Part shown: piece by piece, positions 36,531-44,260 of the stretch | How the letters are laid out: each line of letters begins with the position of its first letter | Numbering within the stretch: position 1 is the first letter of the stretch | NCBI GenBank assembly: GCA_016718035.1 | Contig: JADKEK010000002.1 | Location: 186,001 to 250,000 of the forward strand | Direction of reading: 5' to 3' | Source: Bacteroidota bacterium | GTDB taxonomy: Bacteria > Bacteroidota > Bacteroidia > Chitinophagales > BACL12 | Length of the DNA stretch: 64,000 nt | The notes under the pieces: model-generated | The model's database searches: none | What the model was told of the DNA's origin: nothing | What the model saw: only the letters and a program-made list of their open reading frames with translations | Program-made: the position numbers and the translations under genes

Positions 36531-37430
36531 TCAGTCATTTAACATATAAGCAAAACGCAAAGAGAAACGTGGAGATGATTTCGCTTCTTCGCCGAAGTTG
36601 GCATATAAAGGAAAATCTGCTGTAATTCCGGCAATGTAATCACCGAATCCTAATTCAATTCCACTGTTTAATAATACCGTTTCACCACTAGTACCATGTT
36701 GTTCGATTTCGTGATACAAATCCGTACCGTCTAATTCGCCGGTAACACCAACATAAGGAGTTAGTACTGTTTTCGATTGCATAAATCGTTGAGCAGCCAA
36801 AATTGTTGCAGTATGCTGATTCCCAAAACGATAATTTGCTTCGTTTTCCGGATTGTATTTAAATGTGAAATCACCAATCAAAGTGGTACTTTTTCTTTTA
36901 TAAATATATCGCAAGCCTGTAATGCCATCAAAGGTTTTAGACCCTGCCGATAAATTGGCAGGAACCCCTAAAGCGCGATAATCATCTATAAATTTTCCGG
37001 TTGGTAATTCCACCCCGGCCTTTACTGTTAAACTATAAGTATACTTGGCCATCATGTTGTCGCGATTAGTTGCCACAACATAATTTCCCAGTAATCCCAT
37101 ATCGCCAAAACCATTTACTGTATAAGTATTGTCCTCACCTGAAAATTGATTCAATCGGTAAGGCACAAATGCCAAAATATGTAAACGATTGGTTATGTTA
37201 TATCCGACAATAGCATCAACCGAAAACATTTCGCTATGCAGTTTGCTGGTTGCTGTTCCGGTGCTAAACTTATAATAACCTGCCTTAAACATCATATAAT
37301 TATTATGTGCATAGGCAGTCACATTATTATACGACCCGGCAACCGAGCATCCACATTGGTCGCAGGCGCTAAGCGGACTTATTGTAATTTTGACAATAAG
37401 TATCAAAATTACAATTGTTAGTCGTTTCAT
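36531..37430 (-). CDS. Outer-membrane transporter-like beta-barrel with N-terminal CxxCxC
   Basis: A 299-residue exported protein. After a signal peptide (about 1-22) come three closely spaced cysteines at 23, 26 and 28 (CDQCGC), then antiparallel beta strands typical of a small barrel (GDMGLLGNYVVATNRDN, YSLTVKAGVELPTGKFIDDY). It resembles loosely defined 'transporter' barrels of the phylum, some near heavy-metal genes. The mature N-terminal CxxCxC looks like a metal-binding site. It follows the small lipoprotein gene after two bases, so the pair is co-translated. Function is not established. Confidence 0.72.
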   Translation of the reverse strand: MKRLTIVILILIVKITISPLSACDQCGCSVAGSYNNVTAYAHNNYMMFKAGYYKFSTGTATSKLHSEMFSVDAIVGYNITNRLHILAFVPYRLNQFSGEDNTYTVNGFGDMGLLGNYVVATNRDNMMAKYTYSLTVKAGVELPTGKFIDDYRALGVPANLSAGSKTFDGITGLRYIYKRKSTTLIGDFTFKYNPENEANYRFGNQHTATILAAQRFMQSKTVLTPYVGVTGELDGTDLYHEIEQHGTSGETVLLNSGIELGFGDYIAGITADFPLYANFGEEAKSSPRFSLRFAYMLND

Positions 37431-37432
37431 AA

Positions 37433-37837
37433 TTAAGGATTAATAGTGAAATCAATCTCTTCGCTAATGCGGTCAGCATAATTTGTTTGCCATGCTGAAA
37501 CAATAAAATGACATTCAGAAACTTCAGTTACTGATAAATCAGCATGTTCGTGAATCATATAAAATGTTTCAGTAGTAGTTGCAGTAATATGTGCAATAGT
37601 ATCGTCAGTAGTATGATTAATTGCAAGAATTTCAACATTTCCTAATGCTAAAGTTCCTTCGAAATCAACTTCCATATGCAACTCATCACCCGAGGTAAAC
37701 ACAGCACCATCTTCTGGTTCAACAATTGTAAACGTTACATCGTAAACTTCCGGTTCATCGATTGGATCATCATCATTTTTACATGCAGTAAATGTAATAG
37801 CAGCAATAGCGGCAATAGCCAAAATATAATTTTTCAT
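37433..37837 (-). CDS. Small lipoprotein with Ig-like fold
   Basis: A 134-residue lipoprotein (signal ending TFTA before Cys19, then KNDDDP). It is mostly beta strands, with EPEDGAVFTSGDELHMEVDFEG and a histidine-bearing MIHEHADLSVTEVSECHF. It looks like the short DUF4625-type lipoproteins of Bacteroidota, but I hold this loosely. It is the middle gene of a three-gene unit, two bases before the CxxCxC barrel. The His/Cys content suggests metal contact, which is inference. Confidence 0.7.
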   Translation of the reverse strand: MKNYILAIAAIAAITFTACKNDDDPIDEPEVYDVTFTIVEPEDGAVFTSGDELHMEVDFEGTLALGNVEILAINHTTDDTIAHITATTTETFYMIHEHADLSVTEVSECHFIVSAWQTNYADRISEEIDFTINP

Positions 37838-37891
37838 TTAGTTAAAATTTTAAACGTAAATAAATTAGTACAACGGGATAAACATGTTGTT

Positions 37892-38269
37892 TTACGCTAA
37901 AATTTCGGGAGGCGAGTATACGGCCGGAACACCGTTGCAGGATGCTGTTTTTAAAGGCAGGGATTGTTTCAGCAGCAAGTTTGAAGGGAAAATAATTGTT
38001 TGTATATCACTCACTATTACATGTGCTGTAAGTGATTTCATATTTTCATTAACCGGCGCTTGTGCATCGGCTGTTTTTTGAGTTTGTTCGGCTATTTGTT
38101 TGCTGAGGTAACATTTACCATCACATTCCAACTCAGGCTTGTTTTTGTTGATACAAAAGTTTTCGATAATGAAATCTTTATTCAGAAAGTAGCCGGCATA
38201 GGTATAAAAGGGCGCAAATACACCTGAGAGGTAACAAAAGGTTATAAAAATGGCAAAAGTCCTTTTCAT
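37892..38269 (-). CDS. Uncharacterised exported protein with C-x9-C-x3-C motif
   Basis: A 125-residue protein with a hydrophobic N-terminus (about 5-28, signal or anchor). A compact motif follows, FCINKNKPELECDGKCYLSKQ, with Cys39, Cys49 and Cys53. Similar small proteins (N-C-x-N-x-x-K-P-x-L-x-C-x-G-K-C) occur in Bacteroidota beside outer-membrane uptake genes; no function is known to me. The C-terminal half is low in structure. It is the first gene of the module, with a TACCTTTG -7 motif 14 bases before its ATG. Confidence 0.7.
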   Translation of the reverse strand: MKRTFAIFITFCYLSGVFAPFYTYAGYFLNKDFIIENFCINKNKPELECDGKCYLSKQIAEQTQKTADAQAPVNENMKSLTAHVIVSDIQTIIFPSNLLLKQSLPLKTASCNGVPAVYSPPEILA

Positions 38270-38283
38270 ACACTAATCCACAA

Positions 38284-38291
38284 CAAAGGTA
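38284..38291 (-). promoter_or_regulatory. -7 promoter motif of the cysteine module
   Basis: TACCTTTG on the minus strand, 14 bases before the ATG at 38269. Confidence 0.5.
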
Positions 38292-38335
38292 AGGTACATT
38301 GGCAAACAGTTTATGATATAAATCATCATTTAACC

Positions 38336-38363
38336 AAAAAAGGGCCCCGGAAACCGGAACCCT
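38336..38363 (-). terminator. Terminator of the fasciclin gene
   Basis: Minus strand: AGGGTTCCGG, TTT, CCGGGGCCCT with two G-U pairs, then a run of T. It lies about 22 bases past the stop at 38386. Confidence 0.85.
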
Positions 38364-38385
38364 TCTATTTGTTAGGCAACCACAC

Positions 38386-38937
38386 TTATTTTGGTAAAGC
38401 AACCCTGTCAATTACATGTATTACACCGTTACTTTGGTAAACATCGTAAGTAGTAATATTGATAAGGCTGCCGTTTTCATCTTTCAACTGAATATTATGT
38501 TCGCCGTTCATCATTGCCATCAGCTTTCCTCCGCTTACGGTTGTTAATGTAGCTACACCTTTATTTTCTTTTATCATTTTGGCTATGGCATTAAAGTCCA
38601 ATTTACCAGCAACTACGTGATAAGTCAATACTGTCGATAAAGTTGCTTTATTCTCAGGTTTTAATAAGGTGGTAACAGTTCCTTCAGGCAAATTTTCAAA
38701 TGCATCGTTAACCGGTGCAAAAACAGTAAAAGGACCGGCTGTTTTTAAAGTTTCTACCAATCCTGCTGCTTGAACTGCTGCTACTAAAGTGGTATGGTCT
38801 TTTGAATTAACAGCATTGTCGATAATATCTTTTTTAGGATACATGGCTTCTCCACCTACTGTTACGGTTTGTGCAATACTTACATTCGACACAAACGCTA
38901 TTGCAGCTACTGCAAATAATTTAGTTACTTTTTTCAT
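38386..38937 (-). CDS. Fasciclin (FAS1) domain protein
   Basis: FAS1 domains mediate adhesion or ligand binding outside the cytoplasm. This 183-residue protein has a signal peptide (ending VSIAQ) and one FAS1 domain (about 35-183), with KDHTTLVAAVQAAGLVETLKTAGPFTVFAPVNDAFENLP and the closing NGVIHVIDRVALP. Monocistronic, with its own terminator; I see no clear -7 motif upstream. Single-domain secreted FAS1 proteins are common in the phylum; the partner is unknown. Confidence 0.92.
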   Translation of the reverse strand: MKKVTKLFAVAAIAFVSNVSIAQTVTVGGEAMYPKKDIIDNAVNSKDHTTLVAAVQAAGLVETLKTAGPFTVFAPVNDAFENLPEGTVTTLLKPENKATLSTVLTYHVVAGKLDFNAIAKMIKENKGVATLTTVSGGKLMAMMNGEHNIQLKDENGSLINITTYDVYQSNGVIHVIDRVALPK

Positions 38938-39110
38938 TGTTATGTTTTTTTGTTTGAATAAATTGTTTGAAGCTATATACGAGGATACATAGCAGTCGGT
39001 TTTTCAGTAAACAAAAAACATAACAAGCACTAATCAGGTAAGTGCAATCAAATACAATAAATATTTGAAATGGCAATAGCAGCGAACTGCAATTCAGCAT
39101 GCGAATTACA

Positions 39111-39129
39111 TTTAGGTAATTAACCTAAA
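39111..39129. promoter_or_regulatory. Short palindrome between phoU and the fasciclin gene
   Basis: TTTAGGT, AATTA, ACCTAAA: a seven-base perfect inverted repeat 24 bases past the phoU stop. It could be a weak terminator of the pst operon or an operator; the short AT-rich stem and lack of a T tail leave this open. Confidence 0.3.
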
Positions 39130-39152
39130 AACGAACAAACTTATAATAGGTA

Positions 39153-39815
39153 TTATTTAAGCTTCGCGTGTTTCAACACTTTCGCTTCTATGTAGAAAAT
39201 TATTTCTTCCGCAATATTTTTTAATTGGTCGCCAATGCGTTCCAACTTACGGATAATGGAAATAATATACAAAGCGTCGGTTATTTTTGAAGGGTCACTT
39301 TTCATGCCTTCAGTTAAATTTTGAATGGCTTCAATATTAATATGGTCTAAGTAATCGTCGCTTTTAAATATTTTTCTGGCGATAAGTGTATCCTCTGATT
39401 CAAAAGCAACTTTTGTTTCTTCCAACATACGAACAGCAGCTTCATACATTGGTATTACATTACTTTCCTCCATCAATTTTTGGTCAAGAGGACCGTTTGA
39501 TTCGATAATGTATTTGGAAATACCTTCAGCAATATCGCCAATACGTTCGAGGTTATTGTTGATTTTTAAAACTGCCAACACAAACCGCAAATCAATTGCA
39601 ACCGGTGAATATAGTGCGATGAAATTTTCAGCAATCCTGTCAATTTGTAACTCCTGCCCGTTTACACGTTTTTCAATTTGAATTACTTCACGCGCTAAAT
39701 CTTTGTCAAATTTTGTCAAGGCTTCTTTCGCTTTTGTTAATTGCGTAGAAACTAACTGAAACATTTGCCCCAATTCTTCTTTGAGATTGTGAACAGGATT
39801 ATCTATTTGTGACAT
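39153..39815 (-). CDS. phoU: Phosphate signalling complex protein PhoU
   Basis: PhoU links the PstSCAB transporter to the PhoR/PhoB two-component system and dampens it when phosphate is plentiful. The chain of about 220 residues is wholly helical, with two PhoU repeats carrying NNLERIGDIAEGISKYI and IRKLERIGDQLKNIAEEIIFY. I prefer the ATG at 39815 (MSQIDNPVHNL); an earlier in-frame start at 39848 would overlap pstB. Last gene of the pstSCAB-phoU unit. Confidence 0.92.
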   Translation of the reverse strand: MSQIDNPVHNLKEELGQMFQLVSTQLTKAKEALTKFDKDLAREVIQIEKRVNGQELQIDRIAENFIALYSPVAIDLRFVLAVLKINNNLERIGDIAEGISKYIIESNGPLDQKLMEESNVIPMYEAAVRMLEETKVAFESEDTLIARKIFKSDDYLDHINIEAIQNLTEGMKSDPSKITDALYIISIIRKLERIGDQLKNIAEEIIFYIEAKVLKHAKLK

Positions 39816-39844
39816 CTTTTTAAAAAATTTGAATGAATTTAAAA

Positions 39845-40600
39845 TCAACCAAAACGGCCGGTAATATAACTTTGTGTTTTTTCTTCTTTAGGTGCTGTAA
39901 ATATATTTACTGTAGTATCAAATTCCACTAATTCACCCAAATAAAAGAATGCAGTCCTGTCGCTGATACGCGCAGCCTGTTGCATGTTATGTGTAACAAT
40001 AATTATCGTGTAATGCTGTTTTAATTCAGCAATCAGGTCTTCAATTTTAGCTGTTGAAATCGGGTCCAACGCCGATGCCGGTTCATCCATTAATATTACG
40101 GTTGGTTTAACAGCAAGGGTGCGTGCAATACATAAACGTTGCTGTTGACCACCACTTAATGCCAATGCCGACTTCTTGAGATTATCTTTTACTTCATCCC
40201 ACAATGCAGCCTGACGAAGTGAACTTTCACATGCTTCTTCTAGTGTATGTTTATCTTTTACGCCGCGAATGGTTAATCCGTAAACCACATTATCAAAAAT
40301 TGTTTTCGGAAATGGATTAGGTTTTTGGAAAACCATACCTACTTCTTTCCTCAACTCTTCAACGCGTACTCTTTTGGCATAAATATTTTTTTCATCAATT
40401 AAAATATGCCCTTCCATTCTAAAACCATCGATATAATCGTTCATGCGATTAATCAATCGTAAAAATGTAGACTTACCACAACCACTGGGGCCAATAAAGG
40501 CGGTCACTGTATTAGGTCTTACGCGAATTGAAATATCTTTTAAAGCATGGAAATTGCCATACCAAACATTTACATGATCTGCTGTTAATTTATAGCTCAT
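39845..40600 (-). CDS. pstB: Phosphate ABC transporter ATP-binding protein
   Basis: PstB is the ATPase of the high-affinity phosphate importer. The 251 residues from the ATG at 40600 hold Walker A GPSGCGKST (about 37-45), the signature ALSGGQQQRLCIARTLA, Walker B VILMDEPASALDP and the switch histidine in IIIVTHNMQQAAR. A longer frame to 40657 overlaps pstA and lacks homology. Four bases separate it from pstA. Confidence 0.95.
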   Translation of the reverse strand: MSYKLTADHVNVWYGNFHALKDISIRVRPNTVTAFIGPSGCGKSTFLRLINRMNDYIDGFRMEGHILIDEKNIYAKRVRVEELRKEVGMVFQKPNPFPKTIFDNVVYGLTIRGVKDKHTLEEACESSLRQAALWDEVKDNLKKSALALSGGQQQRLCIARTLAVKPTVILMDEPASALDPISTAKIEDLIAELKQHYTIIIVTHNMQQAARISDRTAFFYLGELVEFDTTVNIFTAPKEEKTQSYITGRFG

Positions 40601-40604
40601 ATAA

Positions 40605-41450
40605 TTACCACTTAACCTTTTTTTGCCAGCGATTACGCAAATATATCGCAAAGCCATTCATAATAAATGTGATTAATAATAACACAATAATTGCAGCCGC
40701 TGCATTGGTTGCAAATTCCTTTTCAGGTCTGCTTATCCAGTTAAAAATTTGCATTGGCAAAACAGAATACTGGTCCATTGGCGATTGAGGCACAAACGGC
40801 ACATAGGTTAATGCACCAACTACAATCAAAGGGGCAGTTTCACCAATTGCTCTGGACAATGCAAGAATTACGCCTGTAACAACTCCTCCCCCGGCTGCGG
40901 GTAAAATTTGTTGCGATATGGTTTGCCATTTTGTTGCACCTAATGCAAAACTAGCTTCGCGAATTGTTTTCGGTACGGCTTTAATTGCTTCGCGGGTAGC
41001 AACAATAATAATGGGTAAAATTAAAAGTGATAAAGTTAATGCGCCGGCTATTACACTATTGCCTAAACCAAACATGCGCACAAATACTTCCAAACCTAAA
41101 ATACCATAAATAATAGAAGGGATACCGGCAAGGTTGGTAATATTAATTTCGAGAATATTGGCAAAACGTGATTTTTTACCATACTCTTCCAGATAAATAC
41201 CTGCAGCTACACCAATTGGAATGGCAATTATTGCAGTTAATCCCAAAATCCAAACTGTTCCCATAATTGCGGTATAAATACCGGCTAATTCAGGTTTACG
41301 TGAAGGTAAATCGGTAATAAATTTCCAATCTAATCGGCCTACACCATCAATTACGATATTGATTAAAAAAATAAGCAGCATAGCAATTCCAAACAAGGTG
41401 CAGGAAATTGCCCAGTATTTGAAAATGTTATTTTTTAATCTATTATTCAT
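40605..41450 (-). CDS. pstA: Phosphate ABC transporter permease PstA
   Basis: One of the two inner-membrane permeases of the Pst importer, 281 residues with six helices. Key segments are IPIGVAAGIYLEEYG, NLAGIPSIIYGILGLEVFVR and the ABC-contact loop TIREASFALGATKWQTI. The gene order pstS-pstC-pstA-pstB-phoU is the usual one. Confidence 0.94.
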   Translation of the reverse strand: MNNRLKNNIFKYWAISCTLFGIAMLLIFLINIVIDGVGRLDWKFITDLPSRKPELAGIYTAIMGTVWILGLTAIIAIPIGVAAGIYLEEYGKKSRFANILEINITNLAGIPSIIYGILGLEVFVRMFGLGNSVIAGALTLSLLILPIIIVATREAIKAVPKTIREASFALGATKWQTISQQILPAAGGGVVTGVILALSRAIGETAPLIVVGALTYVPFVPQSPMDQYSVLPMQIFNWISRPEKEFATNAAAAIIVLLLITFIMNGFAIYLRNRWQKKVKW

Positions 41451-41464
41451 CCTTCTGCGCTTAT

Positions 41465-42343
41465 TTATTCGTATTTATGATAAAATTTCTTTTTTACTCT
41501 AGCTGATATTGTATTTAATATAAACGTAAATACAAATAACATCATACCCGCTGAAAATATTGTTTTAAATTCCAGGGAACCCTGTGGTACATCGCCCATA
41601 GAAACCTGAACAATATAGGTAGTAATGGTGGCAATTGGCACAGTTGGGTCTAAAGTTAATCGCGGTTCTAAACCGGCGGCTACGGCAACAATCATTGTTT
41701 CACCAAATGCGCGTGAAATGGCAAGAATAACTGAAACAATAATTCCTGAAGAAGCTGCAGGAACTAATACTTTAAATGATGTTTGAAATTGGGTTGCGCC
41801 TAATCCATAACTTGCTTCACGCAATGATTTTGGCACAGCGTATAAGGCATCTTCACTTAATGAAGATATTAAAGGGATAATCATGATACCCATAACAATA
41901 CCAGGCGACAATGCGTTAAAGCCTGCGAGTGATGGAATAAGTGTTTGTAAAAATGGTGTGACAACAGTTAAGGCAAAAAATCCATAAACTACTGTTGGGA
42001 TAGCAGCTAATATTTCTAAAACAGGTTTAATTGTTTGCCTGATTTTCGGATGTGCATATTCATTTAAATAAACTGCAATACTTAATCCGATTGGCAATGC
42101 CACTAATATGGCAATAAATGAAGTTAATATGGTTCCACTGATAAGTGGTAAAATACCAAAATGTTTATCCGAAAAAAGTGGTGTCCATTGTGTGTCGGTA
42201 AAAAACTCAACAACCGATACTTCTTTAAAGAACAATACCGATTCGTATAACAACACCCATAAAATTCCGATAGTTGTTAAAACAGTAATAGCACCGCTAA
42301 GTGCTAAAAAAAATTCTATTATTTTCTCGTTCCTTTTCTTCAC
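41465..42343 (-). CDS. pstC: Phosphate ABC transporter permease PstC
   Basis: The other Pst permease, 292 residues with six helices. It shows LPIGLSIAVYLNEYAHPKIRQTIKPVLEILAAIPTVVYGFFAL and the EAA loop SLREASYGLGATQFQTS. It lies 56 bases after pstS and 14 before pstA. Intact. Confidence 0.94.
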   Translation of the reverse strand: MKKRNEKIIEFFLALSGAITVLTTIGILWVLLYESVLFFKEVSVVEFFTDTQWTPLFSDKHFGILPLISGTILTSFIAILVALPIGLSIAVYLNEYAHPKIRQTIKPVLEILAAIPTVVYGFFALTVVTPFLQTLIPSLAGFNALSPGIVMGIMIIPLISSLSEDALYAVPKSLREASYGLGATQFQTSFKVLVPAASSGIIVSVILAISRAFGETMIVAVAAGLEPRLTLDPTVPIATITTYIVQVSMGDVPQGSLEFKTIFSAGMMLFVFTFILNTISARVKKKFYHKYE

Positions 42344-42399
42344 AATACAAAAAAATTGTTCAGGCAGTTATTACACTGCCTGAACAGATATATAATTAA

Positions 42400-43359
42400 T
42401 TATTTAGCCGGAGCATTTTTTTCCATGCTAGCTTTTATTAAACCTTTTTGAGTTTCATAAATACTTGCTTCACAAGGCACATAACCAACTTCTTTACTTA
42501 ATACCGGAGCATTATCAATAAAGAATGAAACAAAAGCCTGCACTTCAGGGCGAGCCATTGCTTTTTCACTCACATATATATATAATGGACGTGAAAGTGG
42601 CGCATATGATTTGTTAAGAACAGTTTCCTGAGTTGGAATAACACCTGTTCCGCTACCATTGTCGATAGGTACTATTTTAAGTTGTTCCTTATTATTTTCA
42701 TAATAAGCCATACCAAAATATGCTAAACCACCTTTATCGCCGGCAACACCGGTTACTAAAGTATTATCATTTTCACTAGCTGTATAATCGCCACGGCTTT
42801 CACCTTTTTTACCACAAATTTCTTCTGTAAAATAATCGAAAGTTCCGCTGGCAGTACCTGCACCATATAAATGAAGTGGTTCGTCAGGGAAAGAAGCTCT
42901 TACTTGTTTCCAAGAAGTAATTTTTCCTTGTGCTGCAGTTTCCCACATGATTTTTAACTCAGCTGTAGTGAGTTTGTCCACCCAGGTATTTTCTTTATTT
43001 ACTACAACAGCAAGACCGTCATAGGCAACTTCTAATTCCAAATATTTGATACCTGCTGAATCGCAAATTTCTTTTTCGCTATCCTTAATCGGGCGTGAAG
43101 CACCACAAATATCGATTTCACCACGACCAAATTTCTTAAAACCGCCGCCTGTTCCGGATTCACCCACGGTAACACGTGCTTTTGGATTTTTAAGGCCAAA
43201 CTCTTCAGCCATAGCCTCGCTTAAAGGAAAAACGGTGCTTGAACCGTCGATAGATATATTACCGGCGATTTCAGTTGATCCGGCTTCTTCAGATTTGCCG
43301 CCACCGCATGAGGCTAAACCTACAGCTGCGAGCACTACGAATGTGATTTGTTTTAACAT
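42400..43359 (-). CDS. pstS: Phosphate-binding lipoprotein PstS
   Basis: PstS binds phosphate in the periplasm and passes it to PstCA. The 319-residue product has a lipoprotein signal (LAS before Cys18, then GGGKSEE). Phosphate-contact motifs are IDGSSTVFPLSEAMAEEF and GESGTGGGFKKFGRGEIDICGASRPI. A family-typical SGTFDYFTEEI follows near 165. It heads the pst operon; its promoter region carries three 11-bp repeats and a near-consensus -7 motif. Confidence 0.94.
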   Translation of the reverse strand: MLKQITFVVLAAVGLASCGGGKSEEAGSTEIAGNISIDGSSTVFPLSEAMAEEFGLKNPKARVTVGESGTGGGFKKFGRGEIDICGASRPIKDSEKEICDSAGIKYLELEVAYDGLAVVVNKENTWVDKLTTAELKIMWETAAQGKITSWKQVRASFPDEPLHLYGAGTASGTFDYFTEEICGKKGESRGDYTASENDNTLVTGVAGDKGGLAYFGMAYYENNKEQLKIVPIDNGSGTGVIPTQETVLNKSYAPLSRPLYIYVSEKAMARPEVQAFVSFFIDNAPVLSKEVGYVPCEASIYETQKGLIKASMEKNAPAK

Positions 43360-43378
43360 AGCTTTAAAATTGTTGATG

Positions 43379-43386
43379 CGAAGGTA
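43379..43386 (-). promoter_or_regulatory. -7 promoter motif of pstS
   Basis: TACCTTCG on the minus strand, one base from TAnnTTTG, 19 bases before the ATG. It lies 22 bases downstream of the CTTAA end of the box core, the same geometry as at the porin. Confidence 0.5.
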
Positions 43387-43397
43387 TTTTGGCTATG

Positions 43398-43423
43398 TTA
43401 ATTAATTATTAAGCCATTGTTTA
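43398..43423 (-). promoter_or_regulatory. Candidate Pho box of pstS (three 11-bp repeats)
   Basis: On the plus strand TTAAT (43398), TTAAG (43409) and TTTA (43420) follow at exact 11-base steps. In pstS sense the core reads TAAACAATGGCTTAA, close to the porin box. Confidence 0.55.
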
Positions 43424-43495
43424 TTTTATACTCACATAAAGATTTGTTAATTTAGAAATAGGTGGTATTGAGGCGCAGCAATGGTTTCCGCAATA

Positions 43496-43510
43496 TTAAG
43501 CCAATGTTAA
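43496..43510. promoter_or_regulatory. Candidate Pho box in the pstS-DUF47 spacer
   Basis: TTAAGCCAATGTTAA, identical over 18 bases (43493-43510) to the site before the porin. TTA-rich halves start at 43496 and 43507 (11 apart). It could serve either divergent operon. Confidence 0.5.
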
Positions 43511-43584
43511 TTCAACGTAATATTTATATGAAGAATGACTTTCGTGTTAAAAAATCATTGTATTAACAATTAATTTAGCTCCTG

Positions 43585-43599
43585 TTAACATTAACTTAA
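43585..43599 (+). promoter_or_regulatory. Possible Pho box before the DUF47 gene
   Basis: TTAACATTAACTTAA, 13 of 15 bases like the porin box and also with TTAA halves 11 bases apart. It lies only 11 bases before the start codon, so it may be coincidental or act as a block. Confidence 0.35.
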
Positions 43600-43610
43600 A
43601 CAACGAACGT

Positions 43611-44258
43611 ATGTCAATCGACAAAGTACTTAAATTCTTCCAACCGAAGGACAAGACATTTTACCCGCTGTTTGGCAAGGCTGCCGACAACATTGTGCAC
43701 ATTTCAAACCTGCTTTTACACTGTGTAAAAGAAAGCGACACAGACAAGCGCGAGGCTATTATCAAAGAAATTGAACATGCCGAGCATATTGGTGATGAAA
43801 TAACACATGAAATTATGAATAACCTGAATACGGTATTTATCACACCGTTCGACAGGGAAGATATCCATTATCTGGCTTCTACAATTGATGATGTTGCCGA
43901 CCACGTAAAGGATGCTGCATTGCGTATTAAACTGTACAAACCGAATAATGTGCCATCTGCGGTTATCAAAATGGCAGAATTAATAAGCGAAGGTGCCGTT
44001 AAAGTTAAAGCAGCTATTGAAGAATTACGCGATATGCGCAATATTGAGAAATTGCGTAAAATGATTATCGAAATCAACAATGTAGAAAATCAGAGTGATG
44101 CCATATTCGAATTAGCGTTAACTGACCTTTTTGCCAATGAAAAAGACCCTATCGAAATAATTAAGATTAAGGACATCATTGCCAAAATGGAAAGTGCCAG
44201 CGACCGTTGCGAGGACATCGCTAATGTAATAGAGTCTATCATCGTAAAAACTACTTAA
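43611..44258 (+). CDS. DUF47 (PhoU-like) Pit accessory protein
   Basis: DUF47/YkaA-type proteins are PhoU-like helical proteins usually encoded just before a Pit transporter and thought to regulate it. The 215-residue chain is all helical, with AEHIGDEITHEIMNNLNTVFITPFDREDIHYLASTIDDVADHVKDAA and a final ASDRCEDIANVIESI. The acidic metal-binding patterns of PhoU folds are present. It ends two bases before the pit gene. With phoU this gives two PhoU-fold proteins at one locus. Confidence 0.92.
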   Translation: MSIDKVLKFFQPKDKTFYPLFGKAADNIVHISNLLLHCVKESDTDKREAIIKEIEHAEHIGDEITHEIMNNLNTVFITPFDREDIHYLASTIDDVADHVKDAALRIKLYKPNNVPSAVIKMAELISEGAVKVKAAIEELRDMRNIEKLRKMIIEINNVENQSDAIFELALTDLFANEKDPIEIIKIKDIIAKMESASDRCEDIANVIESIIVKTT

Positions 44259-44260
44259 TT

